Assembly: GCA_933228895.1 (NCBI GenBank)
Contig: OW121846.1
Location: forward strand, 146,400,746 to 146,464,745
Reading direction: 5' to 3'
DNA from: Platycnemis pennipes
Lineage: Eukaryota > Arthropoda > Insecta > Odonata > Platycnemididae
DNA: 64,000 nucleotides
The position numbers and the translations under genes were made by a program. The notes under the pieces were generated by a model, which saw only the letters and a program-made list of their open reading frames with translations, was not told the origin of the DNA and made no database searches. Below, one piece after another: positions 23,807-34,542 of the stretch (position 1 is its first letter; every line of letters starts with the position of its first letter).

Positions 23807-25629
23807 TTAACCCATTCAATGTGGATGACAGCCCTGGCTGTCATGCCCTTGGGATCCTTTTGCATGGCTATAACGGAACTACGAGTGGCTCTTTTGGAGT
23901 GCTTTCTTTTCTCTGCTCTGCTGTTGGCTTCTGGCCATCCTGTCGCATGCTTCGTTTCTGGTTTCACCAAATTTTGTTTTTTTGCAGTTTATTGTGTTTT
24001 TGCGATTTTTTTCAAGTTTTTCTGACTTTTTCGCTGTAGTTTCAGTGTGATATTTTCCAAGATACGTTGTTTTTTTGTGTTACAAGTGACTACTGGCATT
24101 CGTGTTTTACCAATTGATCGTCAGTGTAGCGTTTTATTCTCTGTCAGTATTTTTGTGGTGACTTTTGGATATTTTTTCATGGTTCCTCTGCTTGTTTCCC
24201 AAAGTTTTGAATGCGGTCTCGTCTTTCAACGGATTTGTTCATTAATTCTAGAGGTAAGCACTTACATCCTTTTTATAAACATTAATCTTTATAAAAACTG
24301 ATGTGCTGCATGGGTTGAGACATTTTTATTTTTTTAATACTATATAGATTTTTCTGAACTCTAAATTTATCCCTGAAGCGGCTGCTATCTTATTAAACCA
24401 CGAATGCTTAACAATATAATACATTTTAATGCCTTTTTCATTTGTCTTTACTTTTCATTTTCACACCACCTATTTGCCAATCTTTTGATATTATCAATGA
24501 TTTTCTCTTCTTATTTGGCATCAATAGGCTATTTTCTTCAACTTCCAAAATGAAGAGAAGAGTCTCCCAGACAACGCACAATAGCAGGAAAATTCATCTG
24601 CTACTGGCCCGATTGATGAGGAAACGCCAGGCCCATCTGGACTTTCTGGTAATAAAGATTTATTTAACGTCTCTAATGCCAATCTTCTACTGATAAAAAC
24701 AGTGTAAAATATTTCAATATTTTACTTTAGTTTCGCAGCCAGCAAAACACCCGAGAAAAACACTACAGGAGGAGGAAATATGTTCCTTGGCCTTGGGGGA
24801 GTTGTCGGATGACAATTCATCGAGTGGGTCATCATCAAGCTCCCAATTTGCATCCGACGTTAGAGAAAGTCACTCGGAAAGTAATGCTGAACCCTGTCAA
24901 CCCATAAGAGAGGCAATGGCTATCGCAGAAGTTCGAGCAGATGCAGGTACAGTTACTTCCGTAGTGCCCTGGGTCATCCATTCCCCAGCAAACAAGGCTA
25001 ACATTGCTTTCTTGGGATCTCCTGGTCTAAAAATAAGACCCTGCGGTTCAACCGCTAGGGATTTCTTCTCCTTGGTGTTTAACAATGAGGTTTCTGACCT
25101 TATTTTTTGGGAGACAGAGAGGAAGTGCATATTTTTGAACAACCCATCCCCTATTGGATAGGGAGGAGTTTAATGTTTGGTTGGGCCTGCTCTTCCACAT
25201 TATTTTATATCAGGATTTTTAGCAAAGTGCAGTGCTTGCAATATCCCTAGTAAACGATCCCTCGGCATCGAATCGCAGAATATTTCAAAATTGAAAAGTA
25301 TCGATGTTTTCCAATAATTGGACATTCGGTTTGTTCTGATTGTCCCAGCTTCCACATTAATTATTGGAATCCATCGATACTTTTCAATTTTGAAATATTC
25401 TGCGATTCGATGCCGAGGGATCATTTTCTAGGGATATTGCAAGCACTGCACTTTGCTAAAAATCCTGATGAGAATGATCCTGCTCCCAGAGATCGTCTAT
25501 ATAAAATAAGATCCCTTCTAAACTGCTTCCAGGAGGCGATGGTGGCTGTATCTGCATCCCCAGGAAGGGAATTGTGCATTGACGAGTCGATGCTACTCTG
25601 GAGAGGCCGCTTGGTTTTTCGCCAATACC
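23807..25629 (+). mobile_element. piggyBac-B element, 5' part
   Basis: Starts with TTAA (23807-23810) and CCCATTCAATG, followed by a 9-bp-arm palindrome ATGACAGCC/GGCTGTCAT at about 23826-23845. Its transposase frame (from about 24550) is interrupted at 25630 by piggyBac-C and resumes at 28777. The right terminus is not found, so the element is truncated after about 28830. Confidence 0.75.
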
Positions 25630-25633
25630 TTAA
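24550..25633 (+). pseudogene. piggyBac-B transposase, N-terminal half
   Basis: An acidic, Ser-rich N-terminus (24787-24900) precedes the DDE_Tnp_1_7 blocks: FLGSPGLKIRPCG, ARDFFSLVFNNEVSDLIFWE, MPRDHFLGILQALHF, RDRLYKIRSLL, and GRELCIDESMLLWRGRLVFR with the catalytic Asp in IDES. The frame is broken at 25160 and by an inverted duplication at 25208-25469. At its end the codons R-Q-Y-L are cut at TTAA by piggyBac-C and continue at 28777 with K-G-K-K-H-K-H-G-I-T, the expected continuation. A possible intron with donor CTG|GTAATA lies at about 24650-24731; this is weakly supported. Confidence 0.85.
25208..25469. repeat. Inverted duplication inside piggyBac-B
   Basis: Positions 25208-25306 are the reverse complement of 25372-25469 with few differences, extending more weakly to about 25321/25358 and leaving a loop of about 36-65 nt. 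Both arms encode the IFCDSMPRD...LQALHFAKNPD block, once on each strand, so part of the transposase exon was copied in reverse. Confidence 0.9.
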
Positions 25634-25639
25634 CCCATT

Positions 25640-26412
25640 AGCGCCCAGCGTCCTATATATAGGACACACTGTATTTCAGTGATTTCTCACCTAATTCCTG
25701 CAACATTATAATATAATGCTGCAAAATTGTTATATAGGAACTGGTGAAGCTATTCTACGCAATATTCATTTCTATGCTTCAGTTCTGCGACTTTTTTTAG
25801 TCTCTGAAACTTGGCTTTCTTAGCACAATGTGACTAAAAAAGTAATATATGCTACAAAAACTTCTTAAAAAGTTGAGAACTGATTATTTATACAGTGTTT
25901 AGGAGCTTATGAATGTAACTTACATTAGTCACAGTTATTTTTTAAATAATCATTGTATTTCAAGAAAAAATTCATGATAAATATCACTGTCCTATAAATA
26001 GGATGCTGGGCATTGGGTAGACTGAACACATTGTAGCAGTCTGGGCATAGGCTGTTACAGGGCTCTTTGTATTTCAAGACATCTTACTAAGTTCACACAG
26101 AAATGTATTACCATGCATCGAATGTGTTATTTAAAGACTTGGGAAGATATTCATTTTAGCATTCTTTCCTGTGCTTCAGTTCTGTGCCTATTGCTTGTCT
26201 GTGAACTCTGCTTTTTCCTTACACAGTGACTATGAAGGCAACATACTCTGTAAAAATTTTGTTACAGGTAAAGACCGGTAATTTACAAAGAGAATTAGAT
26301 TTAGTTTAATGTAACTTTCACTTACTGCAGTTATTTATGAAAATATTACCTGATTTTCATGAACTTCTCTATACACGGTGAATATCTCTGTCCTAAAAAT
26401 AGGACTCGGTGC
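25640..26412 (+). repeat. Diverged tandem duplication in the piggyBac-C 5' region
   Basis: Two units of about 370-400 bp (25640-26012 and 26013-26412) share the same order of blocks: ATTCATTT..., GCTTCAGTTCTG, CTTACATTA/CTTACTGCA and a final ATATC(A/T)CTGTCCTA. A palindrome TCCTATATATAGGA or a variant stands at the start, at the junction and at the end (about 25649, 25989 and 26391). Confidence 0.7.
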
Positions 26413-26516
26413 GTTCCGTTTTCAGTTTTACATGTGCTGCATAGTTTCTCGTTTTGTATTTACATTTGTTTATCGCAGTGATTGCATCTGCAATGAGTTA
26501 AAAAACGTTTTTAACC

Positions 26517-28634
26517 TTGGAGGAGGTATGCGATCATTTATTTTCGGAGGACATAGAAGCAGATATAAACGTAATTCCTCCCAAGGTTGATGAACTAACG
26601 GATGAAGAGGAAGTAGATGATGGTGCTTTGGCAGTACCCTTTGTGTCAGATGTCGCAGGAGTAGCAGAGATTTTTGTGCAAGAGAACGAAAAACCAACAT
26701 CTGCCCCAGTAGCTCCTGAAAACCCTACTAAGAAGGTAAAGGTGACATCAAATAAGAAAAGTTGGAAAAGAGAATATCCTAGTTATTCTACACTCCATGT
26801 TCCTCGAGTTATGGCTAAGAACAATTTTGACAAGGCAAAGTCATGTTTAGAGAATCACTCAATATGAATGTATTTGAAGAATTCTTCAGTGATGATGTGT
26901 TTGCAATAATAGTAAAGGAGGCAATTCCATATGCAATAAGCCATAAGAGTAAGGCATTTTTCACTTTTTCGGTAGATGATCTAAAAGTTTTCTTTGGATT
27001 TCTGATTCTCTCTGGTTACCACACGTTGTCAAGTGAGCGAGATTATTGGAGTGATGAAGAAGACCTGGGCACTCCAATGGGGGCGTTTACTCAGAACCGT
27101 AATCGCAATTTTGTACACAAAATCGTTAAATGGGAACGAAAAAAAGAAATTTAGTGAAAAAATTAATCTTCTAACCACAACCATTCACTCATAAATCAAA
27201 TATGAAAATAAGCAAAAGGTGATGCCCACCACAAATGCTGCTGTGATAACATCGATGTCATTTTCCTCCCGTCCTTCACTGCTTTTAGGGGAAGGGAAGG
27301 GAAGGGAGTGGAGGGGGATTCTCGGAAGGTCTGCTCGCATAGATGCTGTCGCAACTGCTCCCATTGGCATAGTCAGCTGTTGCCCCCCCCCTTTGCGATA
27401 AGGCGAAGTAGCTTCGCGGACTCAGTTGTGATTGGACGAAGTCAATATACGTCAGAGGTTGCACCACACCCACTTTTCCGAAAGGGTTAAAAACATCAGT
27501 TTTTCGCCGCTTATAACTCAGGAAATAATTGACGGACCAAAAAACGGAAAAATACGGGTCTTTTTATTTGACAAACTCTATCAGATTCGGCAATAAAAAA
27601 AATATGGTAAACGACCCCATTGTTCGAAACACCATGCGCAAGAACACATATTTAGAAATAGAGACATTCATTTTCAAAATAACTCAAAAGCACAAAACAA
27701 CAAGAATGATCGAACCTTCAAAATTCAACCCCTATTAGATATGGTGAATGACAACTTTCGCAAATGGAAAATTTGACTTAAAAACTTGTCTGTCGATGAG
27801 ATGATTATCAGGGATTACGGGCACCACTCTCCAAAACAGTTTATCAGAAGTAAACCGATTCGGTTCGGCTACAAATTATGGGCACTCTGTGGAGAAAATG
27901 GTTATTGCTATAAAATCTCTCTTTATTTCAGTACCTAAAGAATCGGAGAACCATAACATTAGACCTCTAAGGACTTGAGTTTTGAATCAAATGTTTTCTG
28001 TGAAAGATGATCCTTCGAGTCATGAAATATATTTTGATAATTTTTTTTACAAGTTTTGCACTGCTTGATGAGTTGAGGGAAAAAGAATTTAGAGCAACAG
28101 GGACAATTAGAGGAAATAGAATGGGACAGTGCTCGCTCATGAATCACAAACAATTGGAAAAATATCTTAGAGTAGCACTGATCACAGATTTGAAAATGTA
28201 GTGAAATATTTATTATGAGATGGAAAGATAATAAATGTGTTGCAGTGGCTACGAATTTCGATTCATCAGAGCCTTGAGTGCAAGAGTTGAGATGGTGCCA
28301 GGAAAAAAGAGCCAAAGCTTACGTGCCACAATCTGCCCTTATAAACAATTACAATAAATACATGGGTGGTGTGGACCAATATGACTGGTTATTTGAAAAG
28401 CATGCGGTTGCAATAAAGGGCAAGAAATGGCATTGGTGCATAATTACCAGAATTATTGACATGTCAATTGTCAATGCATATTTGATCTACCATAATATTC
28501 ATGGTAAGAAATCTATATCCATTAAAGAATTCAAGAGAGCCATCACTGTTCATAATTTAAAATTATGGCATGGAAGGAAACTACAAAGAGGTAGCCCATT
28601 GAGTCTGCCATCAACTTCCAGAGTCAGCCTATAA
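26517..28634 (+). pseudogene. piggyBac-C transposase, decayed and interrupted
   Basis: An acidic N-terminus (26517-26867) is followed, after a frame shift, by NVFEEFFSDDVFAII and FFGFLILSGYHTLSSERDYW (26843-27078). The MITE then interrupts it. From 27619 it continues IVRNTMRKNTYLEI, NLSVDEMIIRDYGHHS with a catalytic Asp, FIRSKPIRFGYKLW, FFTSFALLDELREK and NNYNKYMGGVDQYDWL with the later catalytic Asp, ending at 28634. Stops and frame shifts lie near 27738, 27776 and 28200. The C-terminal Cys cluster is not obvious. Confidence 0.88.
27079..27618 (-). mobile_element. MITE, AT target duplication (copy 2)
   Basis: Inverted copy of the element at 4560-5090. It starts GGGGGCGTTTAC and ends GTAAACGACCCC, flanked by AT at 27077-27078 and 27619-27620. 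Removing it plus one AT restores T-P-I-V-R-N in the piggyBac-C transposase, which confirms the 2-bp duplication. Confidence 0.9.
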
Positions 28635-28776
28635 TTAGGACGGCTGATTTTACAAAAACTGTATAAGATATTACAAAAATTCATACAACAATGCCTCTTG
28701 GTTGCCAAAATATGTGTTTATTGTAAAAATCTCGAAATAATTTTCAGGGAAAATAATTTGGGCGTTAACGGGTTAA

Positions 28777-28830
28777 GGGTAAAAAACACAAGCATGGCAT
28801 AACATGGTGTCTACTAATATATGAAAAAGA
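28777..28830 (+). pseudogene. piggyBac-B transposase, continuation after piggyBac-C
   Basis: Reads on from codon L at the TTAA: KGKKHKHGITWCLLIYE, the expected continuation of the 'FRQY' block of the family. Similarity ends by about 28830. Confidence 0.85.
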
Positions 28831-31006
28831 AATTCAAGACTTTTTCAAGACTTTTCAAGACAAAAATTTTTAAATTCCAGACCAAAAAGGCTAACTTCTT
28901 GATGTGTCATCGTGACAGTCAATATTTCAATGCCCAGTCCTGTCTAATTTTTCACTTGGAATTGGCCATCTTATGAAATCCACATTATCAAAAGTACAAG
29001 CACAGAACCTTATCTACTTCATTCATGATTAAAATCCTACTAGAAATTAAAACGCCGTATACTTGAAATGGACTGTACCATGACATTCACAGCTGTTTTT
29101 GAGGAATGCACGGCGGCACGCTGCAGGATTCCTAATAATTGGTATTTTGGATTAAAAAATGTTCAATTTATATGAAATTTGGTCTATATAGGGTTTCGAG
29201 GTCGCTGAATATGAATTTAGATTCAAAACTTTGTAAACTAATTCTTTCGCAAAAAGTGTTGCAATTTTTTTACTTAAATTGACTCTTATTTAAAACATCA
29301 CGATTAATGTGAACAAATATATGTTTTCTCAGTCGCTGAATGCTAATTTGATGTTCATATTTTTGCTAATTACTTTTTTCACAAACGTATTTTCAATATT
29401 TTTATTACTTGGATTTACACAAACTCAAAATTCTCGTTTCATTAAAAATTATAGCACAAAGGTTTTTGCGATCTCTGACCACGAATTCAATGTTAATATT
29501 TTCACAAATTAATTATTTTGCAAAAATATAAAAGTGAATTTTCAAAAAAAATGTCTATTTTTGAACAATAAATTACGTAAAAAATAATTTTGCAAATTAT
29601 ATTTGCAATATATTAATAAACAGTTAAATAGCACTCACCTTCAGTTACAAAACCCATTTTTCTGAACAAGAATCGGGGCAATACAGGTTATACTAGAGAG
29701 AATTGAAGGTGAAGCTGTGCCTGCTCCTTTTCAAATGATGCACTTGTTTCCAGAGCAACATTTTCTTATCTAATCTACTAGAGGAGTAGCAAGAGCGATA
29801 TGTCCTTACTTAAGATGGTTTTGAATTCGTCAATCGGTGCATCCAACGTATATGCACAAAAACCCTAACTATAGAAAGTTTTTCTAGACTCATAAATACC
29901 AAGTATTAGGGATCCTACACCACTGTGCGCCGCATACGGCAGTCGGGTCCGCACCGTCCCGTGTGAAAGGACTCTCTGTCATTAAATATCGATACTTCTA
30001 TCCTCCCAGTAGGTGTGAGGCCCATTTGAGTGTGTGAGTGAGTGTTTTTTTGAGTGCTTGTGAGTGTGTTTGCGACCATAACCCAGGCATCCTCACCAGG
30101 GTCCCATCAGCCCTGTGAAGGATCCCAATTGGGTTGAGTGTGTATGTCTGTGGTTGTGTCACGAGGAAGTAACATTCCCGTAAACCACCAGAGAGGAGGG
30201 TTTTCTGGTTGAGAGGCTGTAGTTGGTCACTGCTGTGGAACTGACACTCCCGCAAACCAACACAGCAATTGTCCTTGACAAGGGTTGCCAATTTTACGGC
30301 CATTGGAGAATTTTATTTTATTTGTCACTTTAAGAGGTCGTAGTGCTCATCTCCTTAGATTTGAATAAAAAAATGTTCATTGCTCATTTGTTTGTAAATT
30401 TCAAAACAAATCAAACTTATACTCCATTTTTTTGCAGCTAAATATAAGTCATAAATTTTTCATCTACAATAAATGAAATGGTATTGTAAATAAATTTGTA
30501 TTTACACTACCATTCCAAAATCTACAATCGAGAATTGATTGCATAGGAATCGGATCAGTATTGGAATAACAAAAAACTGGGATCTACCCATCCTCCAGTG
30601 ACAACCACCCCAGTGCATGGGTTACTTGCATCAAGCTTCCCTTCACCAAAGAAACCAATGGTACCTAAATTCACACCATAAAAACTGATCAAACAAAACT
30701 GTAAAAACATCTAGTTGCTGCGTAATTAAAAACAAAATAATAAAAGATGTGGTACATACTCAATGCAACATTACAATGGCATCAAGGTATACCAAATGAT
30801 AGTTTTGAAACTGAAAATGTTCAATGACAAAATTCTAAGAAATACTGAAATCGGTGATAGAAATGGCAAATGGCCTGTACACGTAATTAGAATGGACACA
30901 TTACATTATAAATAAAATTAAGCTATGACAGCAAGCAAAATTAAGTGCCATGACAAATAATGGGCCCTTCAGTCTGCTCTGACAATAAAATGGGTTTTAA
31001 TAATTA
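28831..31006. other. Unassigned intronic sequence
   Basis: Mostly AT-rich. A GC-richer part at 29920-30310 has a 101-codon minus frame with an internal echo (VGLRECQF / GGLRECYF) that I do not recognise and do not call as a gene. No Fdh exon is seen here. Confidence 0.4.
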
Positions 31007-31015
31007 GATACTCAC

Positions 31016-31154
31016 CTTTTCCCAGCATGCATCAGGTCGAACGCTTCATTAATCTTCTCCATCGGTAAGTTTTGAGTTACAAACTCATCCACCATTATTT
31101 CTTTCGCCAAGTACTTTTCAACCAACTTTGGTACACTGTCTCTGCTCTTCCAAC
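31016..31154 (-). CDS. Fdh: Penultimate coding exon of class III alcohol dehydrogenase
   Basis: S-(hydroxymethyl)glutathione dehydrogenase / S-nitrosoglutathione reductase, a cytosolic zinc medium-chain dehydrogenase that oxidises the formaldehyde-glutathione adduct and reduces GSNO. The exon encodes [35 protein letters not shown] and HAGK, the well-conserved C-terminal part of the coenzyme domain. Splice sites are clear: acceptor ATCCTAG before GTTGGAAG and donor GTGAGTATC after GGGAAAAG. It starts in phase 1, completing a Gly codon with the exon at 56168, and ends in phase 2. No frame damage is visible. Confidence 0.95.
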
Positions 31155-31239
31155 CTAGGATGAATGAGAAAAAATAGTGCGTATAAACATCACAAGTAGT
31201 GATCACCTGAAAAGGAACAGAGCTAGTCATTCAACTAAA

Positions 31240-32639
31240 TTCAGTGCAGCCTTAATACCTCAATTAACTTCTTTCCAATGCACTTATTTTACAACTACAA
31301 GAGAAAAATCACATTTATATGCACTGTAAGTCAATAGGACAATGGTAGGCCTGCCAAGGGGTACCAGGGAAACTATTAATTCAATACTTAGTTCCATCTT
31401 GAGCCCTCAGAGGGCATGCTTCTACATGCTCCTATGTACCTGCTTAATACCAAAGAGTGCCTAGTTGCAAAGCAAGTGCATCCACACCTTACTCTCCAGG
31501 ATGGGATGAAGACAGGCTGACTTTTGCCCAAGGAATCTGGAAATGTGACCAAGTAGAGATGGTCGCATAGTACCCACAAATACTAGAATGCCTTGACAGT
31601 ATTTGATATTTTAGATCTTGAATAGTTATGCTAAAAGGAAAGGTTGGAATCCTTCAAATATCATGCCGTACACCATTGGGCACCCATATAGTGCTATATT
31701 TTGTGTGTTGATGAACTACTTCATAGTCACAGCAAGGAGACGGAGGAGATATGAGTCTGCTGATGGGTTTCTCCGTATAATTCATGGTAGAAAGACAACA
31801 GTTTCAACAAATGAACTTCTGGTGAAGTGAAACTGATGTCTTTTCACCATAAATAATGTGCCAACACTTGTCACCGCTAGTCATGATTCAAATACAAAGA
31901 AAGTTCGTAAACACCATAGATGGTTGCCTTTCAATACAAGCTTTGTTGAGAATAAAAACTTTTACTCTGATTCATATACATCAAAAATTTAGAAGAGGTG
32001 ACAAAATTAGTCTTTTTTCCAAACCTTATTTGTGCAATTAGCAGGTGAATTTATTTATAAGTTACTGAAAACTCATGCCTCTGCTCTGCTATCTTACAAG
32101 CTATTGTCCTTCAAGACATTGTCGAGACCACTGAGTTTGAGAAGCAATGCCTTTGAAAACATGTAACCAATTTAACTGCAGTAAAATTTATCTTCTAGAA
32201 TGTTCATTATTTGCATTTATTTATGCTAATAAAAATTTTTTGTCACCTAAGAAAAGCTTTTCCTAATTTTGTTTGGAAAAAGTGTTTTGGTACTTAAAAT
32301 CTAATGACCCACTACTGCATGCTTTTTATTCTGCAAGCTGTCGCCATATTAAATTTAAATTTCATCAAAATAAAGCCAATAATTTTTTTGACAATATGAA
32401 GAAAACGATTGGTATTTATTGCGAATGAAATTTGTAAAATCCTTTATGAAACTTTTGGTTTGACTGAAACTTGAGTGGGACTTAGCAGCTACAAGGTTGT
32501 CAGCATTAAAAGTATAAAGAAGTAGAGAAATAGTAATTACTTTATTACCTAACTTTATCAAAATTTGTCTTTTATTTTGGAAGAAATTGGCATATTTTAT
32601 TGTATTAGGACAGAAGGTTTTATCAGTTTAATGATGTTT
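31240..32639. other. Unassigned intronic sequence
   Basis: AT-rich with short open frames only. No recognisable element. Confidence 0.4.
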
Positions 32640-34290
32640 AATGACACATTATATAATAAATACCATTAATAATTTGTCTGACAAAAACAGCACTGGTATG
32701 GACGGTATTCCTGCCATAGTCGTAAAGAAAACAATTCTTATAATCAAAGAACAAATATTATTTCTCATAAATGAACCATTAAGACTTGGAATTTTCCCTG
32801 GCACTCTTAAAACTGCTAAAGTGGTCGCTCTCTATAAGGGCAAAGGTTCTAAGCACGATATGAATTCTTACAGGCCAATCTCCCTATTGAACCAAGTAGG
32901 GAAAATCTTTGAGAAAGTTTTCTACAACCGGCTGACAACGTATCTTGAATCCTTTAATTTACTGCATCCCTCACAAAATGAGTTCAGAAAATGTAGATCT
33001 ACATCTACCGCTACCTATCATATGGTGAACCTAATTCTATCAAACTTAGATAATAGGACAGAAACAATAGGCCTTTTTTTTGACTTCTTCAAGGCTTTTG
33101 ACCTTGTAAATCACCAGATTCTTTTGGCAAAACTAAGAAAACATGGCATAAGGGGTATTCCTCTCAAGTGGATTGAATCCTACTTGAGTGCAAGGCACCA
33201 AAATATTGTTCTCTCTAAAAATGGCACTAAATTTGTCTCCCCCAGCAAAGAAGTTACAGTGGGTGTACCCCAGGGCTCAATTCTGGGCCCTATTCTGTTT
33301 TTGATATACATCAATGACTTAACTGAAATTTTAAAATCTATAACTGGAGTCTAGCCAATTTTGTATGCAGATAACACCAACTTAATTGTATCTGCTCCAT
33401 CTGTGGACAATTTCTCATCGGGCAGTCTATGTGACAAAAATTTTACATGATTGGCATGTCTGCAATTCTCTCAAACTTAATTTAGACAAGTCTAGCATTA
33501 TATATTTCAGTAACAAAAATAAATTCCCAGCATCAATTGTAAAAGATGTGAAAGGTACATGTCTTCCACAAATTTATAGCATGAAGTTTCTAGGTATCAG
33601 CCTGAATAATACTGTTTCGTGGGACGAGCATATTTGTAAACTCCGTGGCAGGTTAAGCTCGATAACCTTCCTGATTAGATGCATAAGGAAGTCGGTGAGT
33701 GTGGATGTGTTGTTATCCATATACTATGGTGAATTTTATTCTCTAATAATCTTTAGCATACTGTTTTGGGGATCTTCCCATCATGCAAATGTAATGTTTA
33801 AAATTCAGAAGCAAGTGGTTAGGCTTATGTGTAATTCTACCTATAACTCAGCCAGTCTTCCTCTCTATACGAAACTCAACATATTACCTATCCCATGTGT
33901 GTACATTTATATAGCATGAATGTCAACAAGGAGCAACCTATCACTTTACAATTCCAAGGACTGTATTCACAGTCACTATACCAGAAAGTGCAGTAACCTT
34001 CACCAAAGTTATGTGAGGACATCCAATACTGCTCGTGGACCCAATGCCATGGGCCTCATTTTAAACAAACTACCAAACGAGCTGAAACTAGAAAGCAAAA
34101 CAGGTGTATTCAAAAGAAATGTACTTAAGTTTCTGTATAGTAAAATTTATTACTCTGTGAATGAGTACTTAAATCAATAATCACTTCATAATTTCCTATT
34201 ATTTTATTCTTTGATTGTATGACGTGTCCCATATTTGAGCAAAATTGTATCAAATCACATGACAAATAAAGTATTATTATTATTATTATG
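32640..34290 (+). mobile_element. CR1-like LINE family B, 5'-truncated
   Basis: Carries only the RT region of ORF2 and a 3' UTR ending AATAAA and (ATT)n at about 34264-34290. The RT opens with NSTGMDGIPAIVVKK and KGKGSKHDMNSYRPISLLNQ, then motif A (FDFFKAFD) and motif B (GVPQGSILGPILF). Motif C reads YADN instead of YADD, a loss of the second catalytic Asp, and a stop precedes it. Further frames at 33386-33919 and 33920-34180 give the thumb (FLGISLNNTVSWDEH) and the C-terminus. It is the same family as the RT at 37529-39256, in the opposite orientation. Confidence 0.9.
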
Positions 34291-34542
34291 ACGGATCTAT
34301 CTCCTTGTTATTTCTGTACTTATTAACTCCTAGCAAAACGTGAGTAGAGGGTATTAAGGGAATATACAGTCACATCAAAGGGGGAAATTTGGTGGTACAG
34401 TTGAGCACCCTTAATCCGGGAACACCCATAATCTGGCAATTTAGCCATTTCCAACTACCTGGTACTTAGTGGAAAATGCCGAAACATTTTTAACCGGAAC
34501 ATTGCTTCATAACCTGCCGAGATATAATAATAATAATAATAA

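Larger units (their letters stand above)
25630..28776 (+). mobile_element. piggyBac-C element, inserted in piggyBac-B
   Basis: Flanked by TTAA (25630-25633 and 28773-28776). The ends are CCCATTAGCGCCCA and the inverse of CCCGTTAACGCCCA (12 of 14 match). Removing it and one TTAA restores the piggyBac-B reading frame exactly. It has a decayed transposase and contains a MITE at 27079-27618. Confidence 0.93.
9146..31015 (-). other. Fdh: Fdh last intron, about 21.9 kb
   Basis: Bounded on the minus strand by the donor GTGAGTATC at 31015-31007 and the acceptor ending TTTGCAG at 9146. It holds piggyBac-A with its nested insertions, Tigger/Tc1 remnants, a 93-bp tandem array, SINEs, a TTAA MITE and the piggyBac-B/C nest. 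The interval depends on the terminal exon call at 9121-9145. Confidence 0.75.

Noticed and set aside
24047..24301. 84-codon plus frame before the piggyBac-B transposase
   Set aside because: T-rich, no motif, and lies in the element's 5' non-coding region.
29998..30303. 101-codon minus frame with an internal echo
   Set aside because: No family signature, no splice context fitting Fdh, and a low-complexity GT-rich flank.
30581..30680. Candidate extra Fdh exon between the last two
   Set aside because: The sequence does not match the family, and the phase already fits by joining 31016 to 9145 directly.
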